Shown here one piece after another: positions 18,114-26,991 of a stretch of 64,000 nt of DNA (the stretch's first letter is position 1; every line of letters begins with the position of its first letter). Below the pieces are notes generated by a model, which was not told the origin of the DNA, ran no database searches, and worked only from the letters and a program-made list of their open reading frames with translations. The DNA is taken from positions 79,812-143,811 of the forward strand of contig JAIYAX010000026.1 in assembly GCA_027488815.1 (NCBI GenBank), in the 5' to 3' direction. The stretch comes from Cytophagaceae bacterium (GTDB lineage: Bacteria > Bacteroidota > Bacteroidia > Cytophagales > JAIYAX01). The translations under genes and the position numbers were made by a program.

Positions 18114-19979
18114 TTACAACCCTGCCCTGATCCGCATTATCTGCTCGGTATGCCGCTCCATATGTGCAGACATGAGCAGGAGGGTTTGGTACAGATCAAT
18201 CTGTCCGGTAAGGGGATGCCTCCAATAGTGGTACCTGAGCGCATCCCGGCTGCTTGTAGCATATTCAATAGTGGACTTTCTCTGATTGCGAATAGCCTCA
18301 AGTGCTGCCTGAGCATCTTTGAATTGCCCGCTTGGTCTGAACACCTCAGGTGAGCGTGCCTTCCAATTTCGGCTGGTCATTCGGGGACGTATCTCTTCAT
18401 CCTTTATCCTGATCTTGCTTCTAAGCTCTGGTGCAGGTGCTTTGCTCATTTGTTCTTTCACGATATCCGGAAATTTCCGCTCTGCCAGTGCCAGGTGCTC
18501 TAGGCATTCGGATATGCTCCATGAGTTGGGTTCAGACTTTTTGTAAAATTTGTACTCTTTCAGCCCGGCCAATGCATCTTCCAGTTTGTTCATAGAAGTC
18601 CGAAGGGTGAGAATAAGTTGATCCCGCTCTGTTTGGGTTATCTCTCCTTTCGATCTGCCCTCTGCCTTGCGCTTGATCTCTTTGAGCCATACATCGTGCA
18701 GCTTGATCAGTTTATTGGGCTGAAAGATCTTTTCAAAAAAAGTGAGCCATCCTTTTTGTGACTCGTCCGTTACCAGCAGGCAGCCGCCAGGTCGAGGTTC
18801 AATATACCAGGCATGATAGCCTTGTATCTGTTTCTTTTCTGACAACCAGCTGAGTCTTTCATTCGGTACAAACTCTTTGATCTCCGAGCTGAACTGTAGA
18901 TCCATGGTCTCCCATTCAAACACTGCATTAGGCTGTAGCTTTCCTCCACCTTGTACAACAACGTTTTTAGCACCCACATACCATTCCGGCCAGTTGGAAG
19001 CATCAATCAGAATAGCCCAAACTACCTCAGGCGGGGCTTGTATTTCGATCTCATTATGGATGTAAAACCTGGCTTTGGAAGGATGAAAATCCACAGGCCA
19101 GTTGATCCTGTCTTTTAATGGGTCGTACTTTTTGGAAAGCGTTTGAGCCATGAGAGCCTGCTGTCCGAATAGCAGCAAACTCATAAGCAAGAGGATAACT
19201 GCCACTCTGGGACTTGCCAATTGCTTTTTGATCTTCTTCATAATAAAACTTGGAGTAATTCTGGGCAGATTGGAAATAAACCAGTTGTTTAAGCCAACGA
19301 GTTTTTTACCTTTTCCATGCATCAGCAGTTTTACTCCGGCTTCGGCTACTTCCTTTGCGGGCATGGGTTTGTTTGCATGCATGGCATTGGTTTTTCGCAT
19401 GGCAGGGCTATGGAAAGGCGTTTCCACCGTACCCGGGCAAAGCACAGAAACGACTACTCCGCTTCCTTCAAGTTCAGAGGCAAGAGTTTCAGAAAAGGCC
19501 AGAACAAAGGACTTGGTTGAAGAGTAAATCGAGTAGTAGGGGAAGGGAATGAAGGCCAGCAATGAAGCCACATTCATGATCCTGCCTGACTTACGGCCAG
19601 CCATATCTTTAGCAAATAGTTTGGTAAGGATCACCAGACTGCTCACATTCAGGTTGATCATCTGAAGCTCCCGCTCCAGAGAGGTTTCCAGAAAGGCACC
19701 GTACTCTCCAAATCCGGCATTGTTCACCAGATGGCTGACGACAAGCCCTTGCCCGATGATTTCATGATAGAGTTCAAATGCCTGTGCAGGTTGACTTAAA
19801 TCTTTGACAAAAACCTGTACATCAATCCCGTATCGGGCAATCAAGGCCACCTGCATTTCCTTGAGCTTACTTTCATTGCGGGCTGTCAGGATTAAATGAT
19901 GTTTACCATTGGCCAGTTGAACGGCCATTTCATAGCCGATGCCTGAGGAGGCTCCGGTGATCAAAATGTAGTTTTTCAT
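18114..19979 (-). CDS. SDR oxidoreductase - SRPBCC - DinB-like three-domain fusion
   Basis: A 621-residue protein joining three families in one frame. Residues 1-250 are a classical short-chain dehydrogenase: TGASSGIG at 8-15, NNAG at 86-89, catalytic S139, Y152 and K156. Residues 258-280 are strongly hydrophobic and end in ALMAQ, looking like a signal peptide or membrane segment that begins at M247. Residues about 305-435 resemble an SRPBCC/polyketide-cyclase lipid-binding domain (IEIQAPPEVVWAILIDASNWPEWY). Residues about 450-621 resemble DinB/YfiT with the metal-site histidines H495, H606 and H610. It follows DUF2147 by 22 nt at the end of the efflux operon. Whether it is one polypeptide or also gives an exported product from M247 is unclear. 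Confidence 0.85.
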   Translation of the reverse strand: MKNYILITGASSGIGYEMAVQLANGKHHLILTARNESKLKEMQVALIARYGIDVQVFVKDLSQPAQAFELYHEIIGQGLVVSHLVNNAGFGEYGAFLETSLERELQMINLNVSSLVILTKLFAKDMAGRKSGRIMNVASLLAFIPFPYYSIYSSTKSFVLAFSETLASELEGSGVVVSVLCPGTVETPFHSPAMRKTNAMHANKPMPAKEVAEAGVKLLMHGKGKKLVGLNNWFISNLPRITPSFIMKKIKKQLASPRVAVILLLMSLLLFGQQALMAQTLSKKYDPLKDRINWPVDFHPSKARFYIHNEIEIQAPPEVVWAILIDASNWPEWYVGAKNVVVQGGGKLQPNAVFEWETMDLQFSSEIKEFVPNERLSWLSEKKQIQGYHAWYIEPRPGGCLLVTDESQKGWLTFFEKIFQPNKLIKLHDVWLKEIKRKAEGRSKGEITQTERDQLILTLRTSMNKLEDALAGLKEYKFYKKSEPNSWSISECLEHLALAERKFPDIVKEQMSKAPAPELRSKIRIKDEEIRPRMTSRNWKARSPEVFRPSGQFKDAQAALEAIRNQRKSTIEYATSSRDALRYHYWRHPLTGQIDLYQTLLLMSAHMERHTEQIMRIRAGL

Positions 19980-20001
19980 GATTGTCAGTTTTTAATGTAG
20001 A

Positions 20002-20430
20002 TTACTTTACCCGGCTCCAGACTGCAGTGCGGCCAAAAAGGGAAATCCCAACAAAACCCCTCACTTCCAATATGTTGGGGTCTGTCAAGGTAATTTTACA
20101 AGCATAGGTCTTACCCTCCCTTGGGTCATAAATGCTGCCCTCTTCCCAAACTTTATTCCCTGAGTAGACAAAGTCTTTAAGAATGACGAGGCCTATAAGC
20201 TCACGTTCTCGCAGTTTTGGGTCTGGATTTTTACGGTCTTTGGATTCTTCCCCAGTGCCCCAGAGCACTTTGCCGTAGTATTTTGTACCCGATATATAAA
20301 TCTGAAAGCGGGCATCTTTCTCTTCATTGAGCCAGTTACCCACCAAGGCATTGGCTTCGGAACTTTTGCCGGACTGAGCCAAAACTACACTTACCAGCAA
20401 CACAAACATGAACGATAAAATGGTTTTCAT
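20002..20430 (-). CDS. DUF2147 domain-containing exported protein
   Basis: A 142-residue protein with a cleavable signal peptide (MKTILSFMFVLLVSVVLAQS) and a DUF2147 domain, a small beta-barrel family seen in Bacteroidota and Proteobacteria. Landmarks are LVGNWLNEEKDARFQIY, YYGKVLWGTGEE and GFVGISLFGRTAVW. The ATG at 20430 is selected because the upstream TTG would overlap the RND gene and put residues before the signal peptide. It begins 13 nt after the RND stop and is therefore probably in the efflux operon. Its role there is unknown; a periplasmic lipocalin-like binding function is possible but unproven. Confidence 0.88.
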   Translation of the reverse strand: MKTILSFMFVLLVSVVLAQSGKSSEANALVGNWLNEEKDARFQIYISGTKYYGKVLWGTGEESKDRKNPDPKLRERELIGLVILKDFVYSGNKVWEEGSIYDPREGKTYACKITLTDPNILEVRGFVGISLFGRTAVWSRVK

Positions 20431-20443
20431 AAGGCGCTTTGTT

Positions 20444-23400
20444 TTAATCTTTTTCAATGACAGGAGGAATGAGTTTGTACATCACCGGAGTGACAATACG
20501 TGACAGGATGGTAGAGCTAATCAAACCTCCGATCAGCACGATCGCCAGAGGTGAAATCTGAGGGTTAGGGTTAATGGCCAAAGGGATAAGGCCACCAATC
20601 GCTGTAAGAGAGGTAAGCACCACCGGAAGGAAACGCAACTCACCTGCCTGCTCAATAGCATCCTCAAGAGGCACTCCTTCTTTCCGCAATTGATTGGTAA
20701 AATCCACCAGAAGGATGGAGTTTTTCACTTCGATACCTGCCAGCCCAATAAAGCCGATGATGGCAATAAAGGACATCGGATTCCCGGTCAGCCAAAGCAA
20801 AGTAATGCCGCCAATCACTCCCAACGGGATCACCGATAGCACGATAAGGATACCCTTGAATGTTTTGAACTGTAGGATGAGTACCGCCACAAACAGAAAC
20901 ACCGTAAGTACAATGACCGTAGCAAAGCCACCTCCAAAGGCATCTCCTTCGCTCTCAGCCTCTCCGGCAAGCTTATAGGAATACCCGGATGGCATACTCA
21001 TCTTATTCAGTTCTGGGACTACCTGTTTGAGCACCTCATTGGCCAAAACTCCTTTGCGGGTATAAGAGGTGACTTTTACAAACCTGTTTTTATTGAAGTG
21101 GTTGATGCTTGTCGGTGAGCTTTCAAACTGTATCTCGGCAATCTGACTGAGCGGAATGGCCGTCCCCAGAGCATTGTTGACATACAATTTGTTTAGCACT
21201 TCGATGCTTGCCCACTTCTCACGAGGTGCCGTCACCATGATGTTGAACTCAGCACCCTCTTCATTGGTGTAGGTGCCCATATTTAGCCCGGCAACAGCAA
21301 GGCGTATGGTCCTGTCAATATCAGCAGTGAACACTCCGAGGGTGCGGGCTTTCTCTTTGTGAATGCTCACTTTCACGTCTGTTTTGAGTGTGTTTAACTC
21401 ATTGTTCACATACAGAGTACCCGAGTGATTTTTGAGCAATTGTTCTACTTCAAAAGAAAGCCTGCGCAAAGTATCCAAGTTGTCTCCAAACACCCGGATG
21501 GAGATTGGGGCCTCAATGGGCGGGCCCTGCTCGAAGTCCTTGACCTCTACTTTGGCATAGGGGAAGTCAGCGAACTGGTGTTGCAACTCACTGATCAGAA
21601 AGGTTTTGTTTTTGGGTTTTTCGTCCTCAGCGAGTTGCACAAACACCTGGGCAAAATCAGCCTTTTCGCCCTGCTGATTCACGTTGTAGTAAATTTGTGG
21701 GTTGCCTTTACCGATGTTACTGCTGAAGTAGCGGATCTTAGGGTTTACACTTAGGCTGTCCTCCAACATGCGCATGATGCGGTCACTCTCCTGTAGGCTG
21801 GTTTGAAGAGGCATACGCACATTGATGAGAAAAATCGGCTTCTCTGAACTGGGGAATAGCTTAAAACCCACCACTGGAAAAAGGCTCATCGAAGCTCCAA
21901 ACAGCACAAAGGCAATAAGCAAGGTCTTTAATGGGTGAACCAATGCCAGTTTCATTACTTTGGCATAGGTGGCACCAATGGCTTTTTTGAGGATGCGGAG
22001 AAACACATTGCCTTCAGGGTTATGATGCTCTTTCAGCACCCTGCTGGCTAGGAAAGGCACAACAGTAAGCGACACAATCATGGAGGCCAGTACGCTGCAA
22101 ATGACCGCCAGGGGCAACCCACGCACAAACTCTCCCGGCCCACCGGGCAAGAAGACCATTGGTAGGAAGGCGATGATCAATGTGGCAGTACAGCCAATTA
22201 CAGCTACGGTGATTTGTCCGGTGGCCTTGATGGCAGCCTCCCTGCGGCTGTAGCCTTCACGTAGCCATCGCTCAATGTTTTCCACCACTACAATGCTGTC
22301 ATCAACCAGTAGACCCAACGATACGACAAGGCCTACGATACTTAACTGGTTGAGTGCGATGCCAAACAGATTGAGTCCTACCAGCCCAAGAGCCAGCGAA
22401 AGGGGAATGGCGATCATGACCAGCAAAGATGCCCTGCCGCCCAAGGGAGCCAGTGTAAACAACACCAGCACAATAGCAATCAGGAAATCAAAGCCCAGAC
22501 CGGAAAGCCTTCTTGACACATTATCCGCCTGATCAAAGTGCTTCACCAAACGGATGTTTTGGGGGAGCGTTTTTTCAAACTTCTCGATCACAGGCAGGTA
22601 AGCCGCTTGTGTTGACGCTATGTTTCCACCTACTTTTTGAGCTGCGTTGACCAGAACAGACCGGTTTCCGTTAAGTCGGGTGATATGCTTATCTTCTGCA
22701 TTGCGCAGGCTCACCTCAGCTACTTCTTTGAGCAAAACGATTTTACCGTTGGCATTGCTTACCACCGTGTTTGCGATTTCTGCCAGATCTTCAAATTTGC
22801 CGCTGGTTTTTACATTGAAGGTCCGTGTTCCTGCGGTCACATTGCCACCGGGAATGTTCAATGCCTCACTTTGGATACTTCCCAAAACGACATTCAGCGG
22901 AATTTTATATTGCGCCAACCTATCCTGCTTCAGGTCTATGCGAACCTCCTCCTCCGGGGCACCTGACACCTTAACTTTTTTGAGATTGGCCACTTTTTCC
23001 AAGACTTCCTTAAGGTTTTCGGCTTGCGTTTTTAAGTCACGGTAGGCGGCAGTCTCACTGACAAGTGCAATCTGAAGAATGTTCACATCACTGGGGTCAA
23101 CTTTGCTGATGTCGATGCTGTAGATGTCCTGAGGGAGGGTGTTTTTCAGGGCGTTTACCTCACGTACCACTTCCTGATAAGTATTGTCAACATTCACACC
23201 GTACTTAAACTCTACCCGCACGACGGCGATCCCATCTTCAATCGAGCTTACGATTTTGTCTACATCTTCAAGTTCATAGATTTTGTCCTCAATGGGTTTT
23301 ACCACGAGTTCCTCCATATCTTTGGGACTGGTACCAGGGTAAACTACGACAATCGGATAAGTAGGAGGGTTGATCTGCGGGTCTTCCGCACGAGGCATGG

Positions 23401-23491
23401 TGAGCATGGTGACCAGACCGACGACGGCCACCATGATAAAGATCACCAGGGTAAAGGAGTAATTCTTTACCGAAAATTCTGTCAGTTTCAT
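20444..23491 (-). CDS. RND efflux transporter permease
   Basis: A 1015-residue proton-driven pump of the inner membrane, exporting small molecules through a tripartite envelope channel. The topology is the AcrB type: helix 1 at the N-terminus, a large periplasmic loop with PRAEDPQINPPTYPIVVVYPG, a membrane block with the proton-relay pair DD in GLLVDDSIVVVENIERW, a second periplasmic loop, and a final membrane block. The sequence character resembles the heavier HAE1/MdtBC-like clade rather than metal (CusA) pumps, but the substrate cannot be deduced. It follows its adaptor by 5 nt and lies in the order tolC - adaptor - pump. Confidence 0.97.
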   Translation of the reverse strand: MKLTEFSVKNYSFTLVIFIMVAVVGLVTMLTMPRAEDPQINPPTYPIVVVYPGTSPKDMEELVVKPIEDKIYELEDVDKIVSSIEDGIAVVRVEFKYGVNVDNTYQEVVREVNALKNTLPQDIYSIDISKVDPSDVNILQIALVSETAAYRDLKTQAENLKEVLEKVANLKKVKVSGAPEEEVRIDLKQDRLAQYKIPLNVVLGSIQSEALNIPGGNVTAGTRTFNVKTSGKFEDLAEIANTVVSNANGKIVLLKEVAEVSLRNAEDKHITRLNGNRSVLVNAAQKVGGNIASTQAAYLPVIEKFEKTLPQNIRLVKHFDQADNVSRRLSGLGFDFLIAIVLVLFTLAPLGGRASLLVMIAIPLSLALGLVGLNLFGIALNQLSIVGLVVSLGLLVDDSIVVVENIERWLREGYSRREAAIKATGQITVAVIGCTATLIIAFLPMVFLPGGPGEFVRGLPLAVICSVLASMIVSLTVVPFLASRVLKEHHNPEGNVFLRILKKAIGATYAKVMKLALVHPLKTLLIAFVLFGASMSLFPVVGFKLFPSSEKPIFLINVRMPLQTSLQESDRIMRMLEDSLSVNPKIRYFSSNIGKGNPQIYYNVNQQGEKADFAQVFVQLAEDEKPKNKTFLISELQHQFADFPYAKVEVKDFEQGPPIEAPISIRVFGDNLDTLRRLSFEVEQLLKNHSGTLYVNNELNTLKTDVKVSIHKEKARTLGVFTADIDRTIRLAVAGLNMGTYTNEEGAEFNIMVTAPREKWASIEVLNKLYVNNALGTAIPLSQIAEIQFESSPTSINHFNKNRFVKVTSYTRKGVLANEVLKQVVPELNKMSMPSGYSYKLAGEAESEGDAFGGGFATVIVLTVFLFVAVLILQFKTFKGILIVLSVIPLGVIGGITLLWLTGNPMSFIAIIGFIGLAGIEVKNSILLVDFTNQLRKEGVPLEDAIEQAGELRFLPVVLTSLTAIGGLIPLAINPNPQISPLAIVLIGGLISSTILSRIVTPVMYKLIPPVIEKD

Positions 23492-23496
23492 GGAAT

Positions 23497-24552
23497 TCAG
23501 TCGTTTACGATTAGAATACGGGCATTTTCATTGAGGAATGCGCTATTGCTGATCACGATGCGCTCTATGTTTTCCAATCCACTTTTAACCCATACTTCCT
23601 TGTTGTCAAAGCTTTCGATCTCAATGGCTTGCTTTTTCACTTGGTCTGTCTGTAGGGGTATGTAGACAAAAGCCTTCATTCCATCTGCTTCTATCAACGC
23701 TTCATAGGGGATAGATATCATTTCTACAGGCTTGCCCGACTTAATTATGGCTTTACCGAACATACCGACAGCCGGTTTGATGCCTTTCAAATTGACTTCT
23801 ACCTCTATCGTAAATGAGCCGCTCCCTTGGTCTGCGGCCATGGCCTTTCGAAGTACTTTTCCGATAAACAATTGATTGGGAAAAGCATCAAACTGCACTT
23901 CGGCTTCATCGGCCTCCTTGATCAATGCCCAGTCAGCATCTGATAGCCCCACTTTGAGTACCCATCCTTTTGCAGAGCTCTCACTGATGGCAAGGATAGG
24001 GCTTCCAGTAGCGACAACCTCTCCTTCATTGGCCAGTTTGCGCTTCACAAAACCGGCTTCAGCTGCTAAGATGACAGCATGGGTTTTATTAAAATTAAGT
24101 GCTTCCAGTTGTCTTTCAGACACCTTTAGGGCCGTTTCACTGTTTTGAACCTGCTCCAGTGTGGTTACACTGTCGGCATACAGCCTCAAGACCCGCTCAT
24201 GGTCTCTTTTGGCTTTTTCAAGCCCCAGCTTTGCTTGTGCTACTCCAGCTTCGATTTCGGTCAGCTTAAGAGTGGCCAGTACCTGACCTTTGTTGAAGAA
24301 CTGCCCCTCCATAACATTGATCTTGTCGATGACACCACCAATTTTAAAACTGTACAAGGCTTCATCACCTGTGCTGAGCAGGCCGGTGCCGGAGAAGGAT
24401 CTTTCACGGATTTGTTTTTTCAGTGCCAGCGTTTTTACAGCTATGGCCTCTGAGTTGGAAGAACTTTGCTCTGGCTTGGGAGCTGAATTGCATCCTGCCA
24501 GCATGGCTGCGACTATTGCGAAGCCGCTGAGAGAGTTTAAAATGGATTTCAT
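23497..24552 (-). CDS. RND efflux periplasmic adaptor (membrane fusion protein), lipoprotein
   Basis: A 351-residue adaptor linking the RND pump to the outer-membrane channel. The start is ATG at 24552, 7 nt after the tolC stop; this puts a signal peptide with lipobox MLAGC at the N-terminus, so it is lipid-anchored. An upstream in-frame extension would overlap tolC and is rejected. The lipoyl/biotinyl half-motif is visible at GGVIDKINVMEGQFFNKGQVLATL, followed by an alpha-hairpin (AKLGLEKAKRDHERVLRLYADSV-type) and barrel domains. It is coupled to the pump gene 5 nt downstream. Confidence 0.95.
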   Translation of the reverse strand: MKSILNSLSGFAIVAAMLAGCNSAPKPEQSSSNSEAIAVKTLALKKQIRERSFSGTGLLSTGDEALYSFKIGGVIDKINVMEGQFFNKGQVLATLKLTEIEAGVAQAKLGLEKAKRDHERVLRLYADSVTTLEQVQNSETALKVSERQLEALNFNKTHAVILAAEAGFVKRKLANEGEVVATGSPILAISESSAKGWVLKVGLSDADWALIKEADEAEVQFDAFPNQLFIGKVLRKAMAADQGSGSFTIEVEVNLKGIKPAVGMFGKAIIKSGKPVEMISIPYEALIEADGMKAFVYIPLQTDQVKKQAIEIESFDNKEVWVKSGLENIERIVISNSAFLNENARILIVND

Positions 24553-24559
24553 GGGATAA

Positions 24560-25903
24560 TCAGTTGATGTTGAATGATGCATGAGCACGCTCTGTTTCAG
24601 CGGCTTGTAGGTATGTTTCGGTACGGGCGATCCCAAGCTGCAAGGCTGATTGCACCTGTTGGTTTTGGGCATCGAGCAGCTCGATGTAGCTCAGTTGGCC
24701 TTCACGATAGAGTTTAATGGCATCCTCATAGTTGGCCTGCGCCGTTATATAGGATTTAGCAGCTCCCTGATGGCCTAGCAGAGCATTGTTTAGCTTCTGT
24801 TCCGCAATGGTTTGCTGGAGCTCGATTTGCTGATCTACTGTTTCCGTTTGAAGTTTATTGATCTGTTGGTCCAGTTCGGCTTGCCTGGATTTGTGTCGGT
24901 TACGACCAGAGTTAAACAGATCCCATTGCAGAGCCAGACCGAAAAAGTAATAGCGTGTTTTATTGTCGTACTTCCATTCAAAACCCTGAGAGCCAAGGTC
25001 CAGAAAAGTACTCAGCTTAGGGATCAGGTAAGCCTGAGACATTCCTTTCAGATGGCTGCTGATGTTACCGGCAATGCCTAGTTTTTGTAGCTCTTCACGT
25101 TGGCCCGAGGCCATTTCTGTTTGAAGTAATGCAGGCACACTGAGGTAGCCGCTGTCAATCAGGATGCTATCCTCCAGATTTTTGTTAAGCAAAAAGTTAA
25201 AGTAGGCCTTTGCTGATGCAGCATTCTGTCCGGCCTGAGCCGCCAATGTTTGATAGCGGACGAGCTCGTTCTCAGCTCTAAGCACCAGGGTGCGGTTGGC
25301 CTTGTTGTTTTTAAACAGAGATTGATTGATCCTGAGGCCTTCTGCTGCCAGCAGAGTAGCAGACTGGTAGACCTGAATAGCGTCAAGGGCTTGCATGTAG
25401 CGGAAGTATGCTTGTTTGATTTCTTTTACCAGTTCTCGCTTATACAGGTCAATTTCAATCTGCTGCAGAGTGATTTGTTCCTTTTTTATTCTTCTGTTGT
25501 ACTCGATTTCAGCATTCAGCAAAGGCATGCTACCTCTTACTCTTAGGTCATAAAAGTTATTTGGATTTAGCAGGATACTCTCGTTTTTCAATTCAGGAAA
25601 CTGAGAGCTGGCTGTGAGTTGATTGAGGCTACGGTACACCGGATTGAGAAGGTCACCGGCCGGGAAGTCAACTGTACGGCCCCCTTCAGCCAGAAAATAG
25701 TTTCCTAATAGGCTGACCGATGGTAAGAAAAGGCTTTTTGCTTCTTTCAAGGCATGAAGGCTTTTTTGAAAGGCTATGTGTTGCTGTTGCAAGGATTTGT
25801 TTTTTGCAAAACCCTCACGGATGTAGGCATCCAGTACCTGCTGGCCTGAGGCTGTGCTGAGGCCGAAAAACAGGAGGTAGGCTGAGATCCAAAATCTGTT
25901 CAT
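24560..25903 (-). CDS. TolC family outer-membrane efflux channel
   Basis: A 447-residue outer-membrane protein with a signal peptide (MNRFWISAYLLFFGLSTASG) and two long alpha-helical repeats that form the TolC channel-tunnel. The second repeat ends with the family pattern AQANYEDAIKLYREGQLSYIELLDAQNQ. It is the first gene of the efflux operon, 47 nt after the TetR gene stop. A perfect TGAAC-N3-GTTCA palindrome lies 19-31 nt upstream of its ATG, consistent with repression by the TetR protein. Confidence 0.95.
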   Translation of the reverse strand: MNRFWISAYLLFFGLSTASGQQVLDAYIREGFAKNKSLQQQHIAFQKSLHALKEAKSLFLPSVSLLGNYFLAEGGRTVDFPAGDLLNPVYRSLNQLTASSQFPELKNESILLNPNNFYDLRVRGSMPLLNAEIEYNRRIKKEQITLQQIEIDLYKRELVKEIKQAYFRYMQALDAIQVYQSATLLAAEGLRINQSLFKNNKANRTLVLRAENELVRYQTLAAQAGQNAASAKAYFNFLLNKNLEDSILIDSGYLSVPALLQTEMASGQREELQKLGIAGNISSHLKGMSQAYLIPKLSTFLDLGSQGFEWKYDNKTRYYFFGLALQWDLFNSGRNRHKSRQAELDQQINKLQTETVDQQIELQQTIAEQKLNNALLGHQGAAKSYITAQANYEDAIKLYREGQLSYIELLDAQNQQVQSALQLGIARTETYLQAAETERAHASFNIN

Positions 25904-25921
25904 TGAATGCTGTTTTAATGT

Positions 25922-25934
25922 TGAACAATGTTCA
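25922..25934. promoter_or_regulatory. Probable TetR operator upstream of tolC
   Basis: TGAACAATGTTCA, an inverted repeat TGAAC-N3-GTTCA, lies between the tolC start and the TetR gene stop. The same arms with a different centre occur upstream of the TetR gene. Two copies flanking a TetR gene are good evidence for an operator. Confidence 0.7.
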
Positions 25935-25950
25935 TATAGATTGAAAAATA

Positions 25951-26568
25951 TTACGCTCTGTTGATCAGCATGACCAATTCATCATACGCACGGTCAAGCA
26001 TGGTTTCAGGTCCGCAGAGATTGACTCCTTTAATCCTTTGGTTGATGTGGAGAGAGGCCATACCGTGTGTGGCACTCCAAATTGTAAAGGATAGTGCTTC
26101 AAGCTCATGGCCTTTGAAATGCCCTTTCTCCATACACTGGTTCACTGTTGTGCGTAGAAAGTCAAAGGTGGCTTTCCCTTCATTCCATTCCTGGTTGTGA
26201 AGGGTTTCCAGAAACTCCATAGGAGCTTTCATGGAAAACATAAGTTCGTACATATCAGGGTTTTCAATTGCAAACCGAAGATAAACTCTACCTAGCGCTC
26301 TTAATCGTTCCATCGGGTCATCAACTGAGGCTAGTACCCGCATATCTCCACCAAGCTGCTTAAATCCTTGAATATGCAGATGGTGCAGGATTTCGTTTTT
26401 GTCTTTGAAATAAACATAAACAGTGCCCACACTGTATTCGATCTCCTGGGCGATGTTGCGTATAGTGGTCTGTTCGATACCGTTTTCAGCAAACAGCTTT
26501 CTTGCTGCCTGAAGGATCAGGTTTTTCAGCTCTTCTTTCTCTTTTGCTTTTCGCTCGGCAGTACCCAT
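25951..26568 (-). CDS. TetR/AcrR family transcriptional regulator
   Basis: A 205-residue repressor with an N-terminal helix-turn-helix domain (about residues 15-60; EQTTIRNIAQEIEYSVGTVYVYFKDKNEIL is the recognition region) and a ligand-binding C-terminal domain (the pattern of TetR_C_13-like proteins, not assigned further). The ATG at 26568 is chosen; a start 33 nt upstream would run across the operator. It precedes tolC on the same strand and most likely controls its own gene and the efflux operon through two TGAAC-N3-GTTCA sites. The inducer is unknown. Confidence 0.94.
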   Translation of the reverse strand: MGTAERKAKEKEELKNLILQAARKLFAENGIEQTTIRNIAQEIEYSVGTVYVYFKDKNEILHHLHIQGFKQLGGDMRVLASVDDPMERLRALGRVYLRFAIENPDMYELMFSMKAPMEFLETLHNQEWNEGKATFDFLRTTVNQCMEKGHFKGHELEALSFTIWSATHGMASLHINQRIKGVNLCGPETMLDRAYDELVMLINRA

Positions 26569-26594
26569 CGTTTGAATTGATGTGACAAAGAAAA

Positions 26595-26607
26595 TGAACA
26601 TCGTTCA
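26595..26607. promoter_or_regulatory. Probable TetR operator and own promoter
   Basis: TGAACATCGTTCA lies 27-39 nt before the TetR start. On the minus strand it sits between a TTTG (-33-like) and a TTTCTTTG (-7-like, one mismatch), 21 nt apart, so a bound repressor would block that promoter (autoregulation). Confidence 0.68.
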
Positions 26608-26714
26608 ATATCTACAAATTTGGTCTGACATTTTTTTTGTTTTTCTGCTGAAGTGTAGAAAAGGGAGGATGAGTTGTGTGATCGTCGTCCTGTACAGTTG
26701 TTCACTTGTTCTAG

Positions 26715-26849
26715 GAATTTGGTTATCGAAGTGTCACTTCAGTTCTATATGAAAAAGCTAGTTTAGATAGAATTGGAGGAGATCTGTTAAATAACCAGCA
26801 AGCTTTTTGGTGGGAGTTTGAGAGAATGCATAGTGTAACCTATAAATAA
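26715..26849 (+). other. Possible gene remnant in the 390-nt gap before the ulosonate cluster
   Basis: The gap 26602-26991 is AT-rich and holds no complete gene. One 44-codon frame ending at TAA 26847-26849 reads as plausible protein (EFGYRSVTSVLYEKASLDR near its start, NNQQAFWWEFERMHSVTYK at its end) and is bounded upstream by a TAG at 26712. I do not recognise it. A TACATTTA sequence at 26962-26969 is a near-consensus -7 box and may drive the cluster at 26992. Confidence 0.25.
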
Positions 26850-26991
26850 CAGCTTAATGATCAGTAGCATATGATAAATTTTGGTTGTTCAATATTTTTC
26901 CCATCAAGCCTATTAATTACTCCTCTCAAACCCGCAAGCCTATCTTTCACGAACAATTATATACATTTATACTCCTTTCTTATGGGATGAT

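Noticed and set aside
23497-24672. Adaptor gene starting at 24672
   Set aside because: Would overlap tolC by more than 100 nt; the lipoprotein signal begins at the ATG at 24552.
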